From assembly GCF_001297125.1 (NCBI RefSeq), contig NZ_LHPC01000038.1:230220-294219 (forward strand): a stretch of 64,000 nt of DNA. The letters are read 5' to 3'. Below are positions 61,781 to 64,000 of this stretch, piece by piece. The notes under the pieces are model-generated. The model worked only from the letters and a program-made list of their open reading frames with translations. It was not told the DNA's origin and made no database searches. Source of the stretch: Pseudomonas sp. RIT-PI-q. GTDB lineage: Bacteria > Pseudomonadota > Gammaproteobacteria > Pseudomonadales > Pseudomonadaceae. The first letter of the stretch is position 1, and each line of letters starts with the position of its first letter. Made by a program: the position numbers and the translations under genes.

Positions 61781-62695
61781 ATGTTCTCAGTGCTCAAACC
61801 CCATCGTTGGAAACTCGCCCTGCTGCTGTTGGCGGCGAACATGGGATTGCTTCTGCACCTGGCCTGCGGTGAGTTGAAAAGCGTCAGCGAATGGGTCTGG
61901 CTGGACATTGTCGGCGAAGGCGGCTCAGCGCTGCTCGCGCTGGTCTGGCTGGGGTTGGTGCTCAAGAGTCGCCCGGCCGGGCGCGTTACCAATTACCTGG
62001 CACTCGGCTTGAGCTGCATCTTTTTTTCCTGGTGGATCGACAGCCTCGACGAATTCATCCGCCTGCCCGACAGCATCACTTGGGACCATTGGCTAGAATC
62101 CGGGCCGATGCCCGTGGGCATGATTCTGCTGACCCTCGGCATCTATCACTGGCACCGCGAGCAACTGGCGATCAGCGCGCAGATGGAGAAGCGCGAAAAG
62201 CTTTTTCGCGAACACCGGCTGTTCGACAAACTCACGCCATTGGGCGGTGCCGATTACCTCAAGCGCCAGTTGATCAGCAGCCTCGAGGACAGCCAGGGCC
62301 AAGCGCAACCCTTGTCATTGCTGGTGCTGGACGTCGATAACTTCGCGGCGATCAATCAGGCTTTCGGGCATGCCGAAGGCGATGCCGTGTTGCAGGCGCT
62401 CAGTCATTTGCTGCTGCTCAACCTGCGCCGCCAGGACCTGCTCTGCCGACTGGCCGGCGACCGCTTCGTGGTGTTGCTGCCCAACACCGGCGAGAGCCAG
62501 GCACGCCTGCTGGCGCTGGAACTGCAACAGGCCATACAAGGGTTGGCCCACAAAACCCGACAACACGGTGAGCGCATCCACCTGTCAGCCAGCACCGCGG
62601 TGGTCATGGCCCTGGAAGAGGCACCGGACGCCCTGCTCAAACGCCTCAACCTGGCATTGGCCCGGGCCAAACAGCCCTTGGCAAAAACTGCCTGA
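61781..62695 (+). CDS. Membrane GGDEF-like protein with degenerate active site
   Basis: 304 aa. About four helices in residues 10-125, a short coiled linker (QMEKREKLFREHRLFDKLTPLGG) and a GGDEF-fold domain. The signature reads A225-G-D-R-F229 instead of GGDEF, and the upstream motif is DVDNFAAINQAFGH; loss of the metal-binding Glu should stop diguanylate cyclase activity. The I-site R216-xx-D219 stands at the exact five-residue distance, so it may be a c-di-GMP receptor, as for PelD. A Pho box precedes it and an araC gene follows by 9 bp. Confidence 0.85.
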   Translation: MFSVLKPHRWKLALLLLAANMGLLLHLACGELKSVSEWVWLDIVGEGGSALLALVWLGLVLKSRPAGRVTNYLALGLSCIFFSWWIDSLDEFIRLPDSITWDHWLESGPMPVGMILLTLGIYHWHREQLAISAQMEKREKLFREHRLFDKLTPLGGADYLKRQLISSLEDSQGQAQPLSLLVLDVDNFAAINQAFGHAEGDAVLQALSHLLLLNLRRQDLLCRLAGDRFVVLLPNTGESQARLLALELQQAIQGLAHKTRQHGERIHLSASTAVVMALEEAPDALLKRLNLALARAKQPLAKTA

Positions 62696-62704
62696 GGCGT
62701 AGTC

Positions 62705-63742
62705 ATGACCTTGAAAAACACCTGGTTCGAAACCGACAGCCGTTTCATTCCCGGGCATTACCAACCCGCGACTCTGATTGATCTGGCACTGTCCCGGGAC
62801 ATTGACAGCCATCGCCTGCTGCGCGGGACCGGACTGTTTCATGACGACATCCTGGCCGGCGAGACGCGCCTCAGCCCGCAGCAGTTTCTCGGGTTGATCG
62901 GCAACAGCCGGCGCTTGCTGGATGCCGATGACAGCAGCTTTTTGTTCGGCCAGCGTCTGCTGCCAGGGCATTACGGCCCCGCCAGCCATGCCCTGCGCCA
63001 CGCGCAAAACCTGCACCAGGCCCTCGACACGCTGGTGCAACAACAAGCGCTGCTCAGCCCGCTGGCCACGCCGCGGCTGGTGCTGGATGAGAAACACGCC
63101 TATTTCTACTGGCTGGACAGCTGCGGAGCGGGCGAGCAATGGCGTTTTTTGCTGGAAGCCAGCATGACCTCGATCGTGGCCATGAGCCGGTCACAGAGTG
63201 GCCAACGCCTGCCGTGGGAATGCAGCTTCAGCCATGCCGAACCGCGCTATGTCGAGCAATACTGGGTGCATCTGGGCGAGCACACACAGTTCAAACGCCC
63301 GCTGGACCTCATGCGCATCCCACGGGAATTTCTCACTCAATCCTGGCCCCACGCCTCGGCCACCGCTGGCCAGGTCGCCCGACAGGAAGCCCACAAACAA
63401 ATCGAACAACTGGGCTTTTCCTCAAGCTTCATCGACCGTGTTTATCGCTACCTGCAAGCGCATGTACGGCAAGCCCCGAACCTCGAACAGGCCGCCCAGG
63501 CCTTCGCGATGAGCCCCGCCACGCTCAAGCGCAAACTGCAAAAACACGACACAGGATTTCAGCAACAGGTGGATTTGGCGCGCAAGCACGTGGCGTTTTA
63601 CCTGTATCAGATCAAGGGATTCAGTAACGAAGAAGTGGCGGACTACCTGAGATTCAACGATGCAGCAAACTTTCGGCGCTCCTTCAAGCGCTGGACCGGC
63701 AGCACGCCCAACCTGATCCGCGAGATGTTCAAAACCCGTTGA
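62705..63742 (+). CDS. AraC-family regulator (Arabinose_bd type)
   Basis: 345 aa. N-terminal domain of the OruR/ArgR-like class (LLRGTGLFHDDILAGETRLSPQQFLGLIGN), C-terminal AraC HTH (NLEQAAQAFAMSPATLKRKLQKHDTGFQQQ, FSNEEVADYLRFNDAANFRRSFKRWTGSTPN). Nine bp after the GGDEF-like gene, so co-transcribed and perhaps functionally linked to it and to phosphate status. Targets unknown. Confidence 0.87.
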   Translation: MTLKNTWFETDSRFIPGHYQPATLIDLALSRDIDSHRLLRGTGLFHDDILAGETRLSPQQFLGLIGNSRRLLDADDSSFLFGQRLLPGHYGPASHALRHAQNLHQALDTLVQQQALLSPLATPRLVLDEKHAYFYWLDSCGAGEQWRFLLEASMTSIVAMSRSQSGQRLPWECSFSHAEPRYVEQYWVHLGEHTQFKRPLDLMRIPREFLTQSWPHASATAGQVARQEAHKQIEQLGFSSSFIDRVYRYLQAHVRQAPNLEQAAQAFAMSPATLKRKLQKHDTGFQQQVDLARKHVAFYLYQIKGFSNEEVADYLRFNDAANFRRSFKRWTGSTPNLIREMFKTR

Positions 63743-63855
63743 AGTCTGATGGCCCGTGATTCTCGATGGGAAGACGGGCAAAGGAGCAATCAACAGCTGG
63801 CGTAAACCTAGCGGGTACTCCGTAACAGTCTCCGGATGTTTTTCGAGGGCAAAAC

Positions 63856-63888
63856 AAAACCCCTACCTGCATACGCAGATAGGGGTTT
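63856..63888 (-). terminator. rRNA operon terminator
   Basis: On the minus strand AAACCCCTATCTGC, GTAT loop, GCAGGTAGGGGTTTTG: 14-base stem with one mismatch and T-run, 12 bp past the 5S 3' end. Confidence 0.85.
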
Positions 63889-63899
63889 CGGAATTTAAT

Positions 63900-64000
63900 C
63901 TTGACGATGACCTACTCTCACATGGGGAAACCCCACACTACCATCGGCGATGCATCGTTTCACTGCTGAGTTCGGGATGGGATCAGGTGGTTCCAATGCT
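63900..64000 (-). rRNA. rrf: 5S ribosomal RNA, 3' part
   Basis: The reverse complement reads AGCATTGGAACCACCTGATC... to ...GTAGGTCATCGTCAAG, the conserved 3' two-thirds of gammaproteobacterial 5S rRNA with helix CCCCA/TGGGG. About 100 of roughly 116-120 bases are in the window; the 5' end and the rest of the rRNA operon lie beyond the right edge. Confidence 0.95.

Noticed and set aside
1..64000. CRISPR array, tRNA genes, insertion sequences or integrase
   Set aside because: None seen: no regularly spaced repeats, no tRNA cloverleaf and no transposase or integrase frame, even around the accessory stretch at 24-36 kb.

Overview
The window looks like a chromosomal segment of a Pseudomonas species of the fluorescens group. 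The reasons are G+C of about 60 percent, many Pseudomonas-type families (OprD porin, DUF3618/holin-X envelope cassette, mdeB/mdeR-type pair, AlgF/AlgX-type proteins) and the 3' end of a 5S rRNA gene, on the minus strand, at the right edge. The species call is inference; no 16S sequence is present.

Layout. 1-4.2 kb: small-molecule kinase (cut by the window edge), aminobutyraldehyde-type dehydrogenase and a divergent MocR regulator. 4.2-8.2 kb: stress and envelope genes (KGG-repeat protein, solitary ClpP-like protease, and a three-gene cassette whose genes overlap end to end). 8.8-19.5 kb: a tightly packed seven-gene polysaccharide operon (wecB, BcsB-like, NfrB-like synthase with C-terminal MshEN c-di-GMP modules, NfrA-like outer-membrane protein, AlgF-like, AlgX/AlgJ-like, DUF4434/YbcH-like). 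It resembles the E. coli Nfr glycan pathway with added cellulose-type and O-acetylation parts, and is the best candidate for an undescribed system. 19.5-24.2 kb: drug-type MFS exporter, LysR, and an SDR-MFS pair whose MFS gene is cut short. 24.2-36 kb: an accessory-looking stretch with a CoA ligase, Crp and MarR regulators, enoyl-CoA hydratase, two parallel HxlR/oxidoreductase modules with visible operators, a GGDEF-EAL protein and a low-G+C epimerase. 36-45.6 kb: homodimeric 2-oxoacid dehydrogenase E1 with divergent Lrp regulator, iron alcohol dehydrogenase, and a multicopper oxidase-OMP-SCO operon. 46-52.3 kb: opine-dehydrogenase-like catabolic cluster, where two homologous 28-codon ORFs lie in duplicated leaders ahead of the MFS and OprD genes. 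52.6-54.7 kb: zinc-type oxidoreductase and LysR. 54.8-61.4 kb: a phytate-scavenging operon (TonB-dependent receptor, beta-propeller phytase, ExbB, ExbD, TonB) behind a Pho box. 61.7-63.7 kb: a GGDEF-like protein with a broken active site but intact I-site motif, also behind a Pho box, and an AraC regulator. 63.9 kb to the end: rRNA terminator and 5S rRNA.

Three 135-bp long inverted repeats of one family sit in intergenic regions at 5.5, 52.5 and 61.5 kb; the third is inverted and its stems carry compensatory changes. All functional statements are read from sequence and family knowledge; no database search was run.
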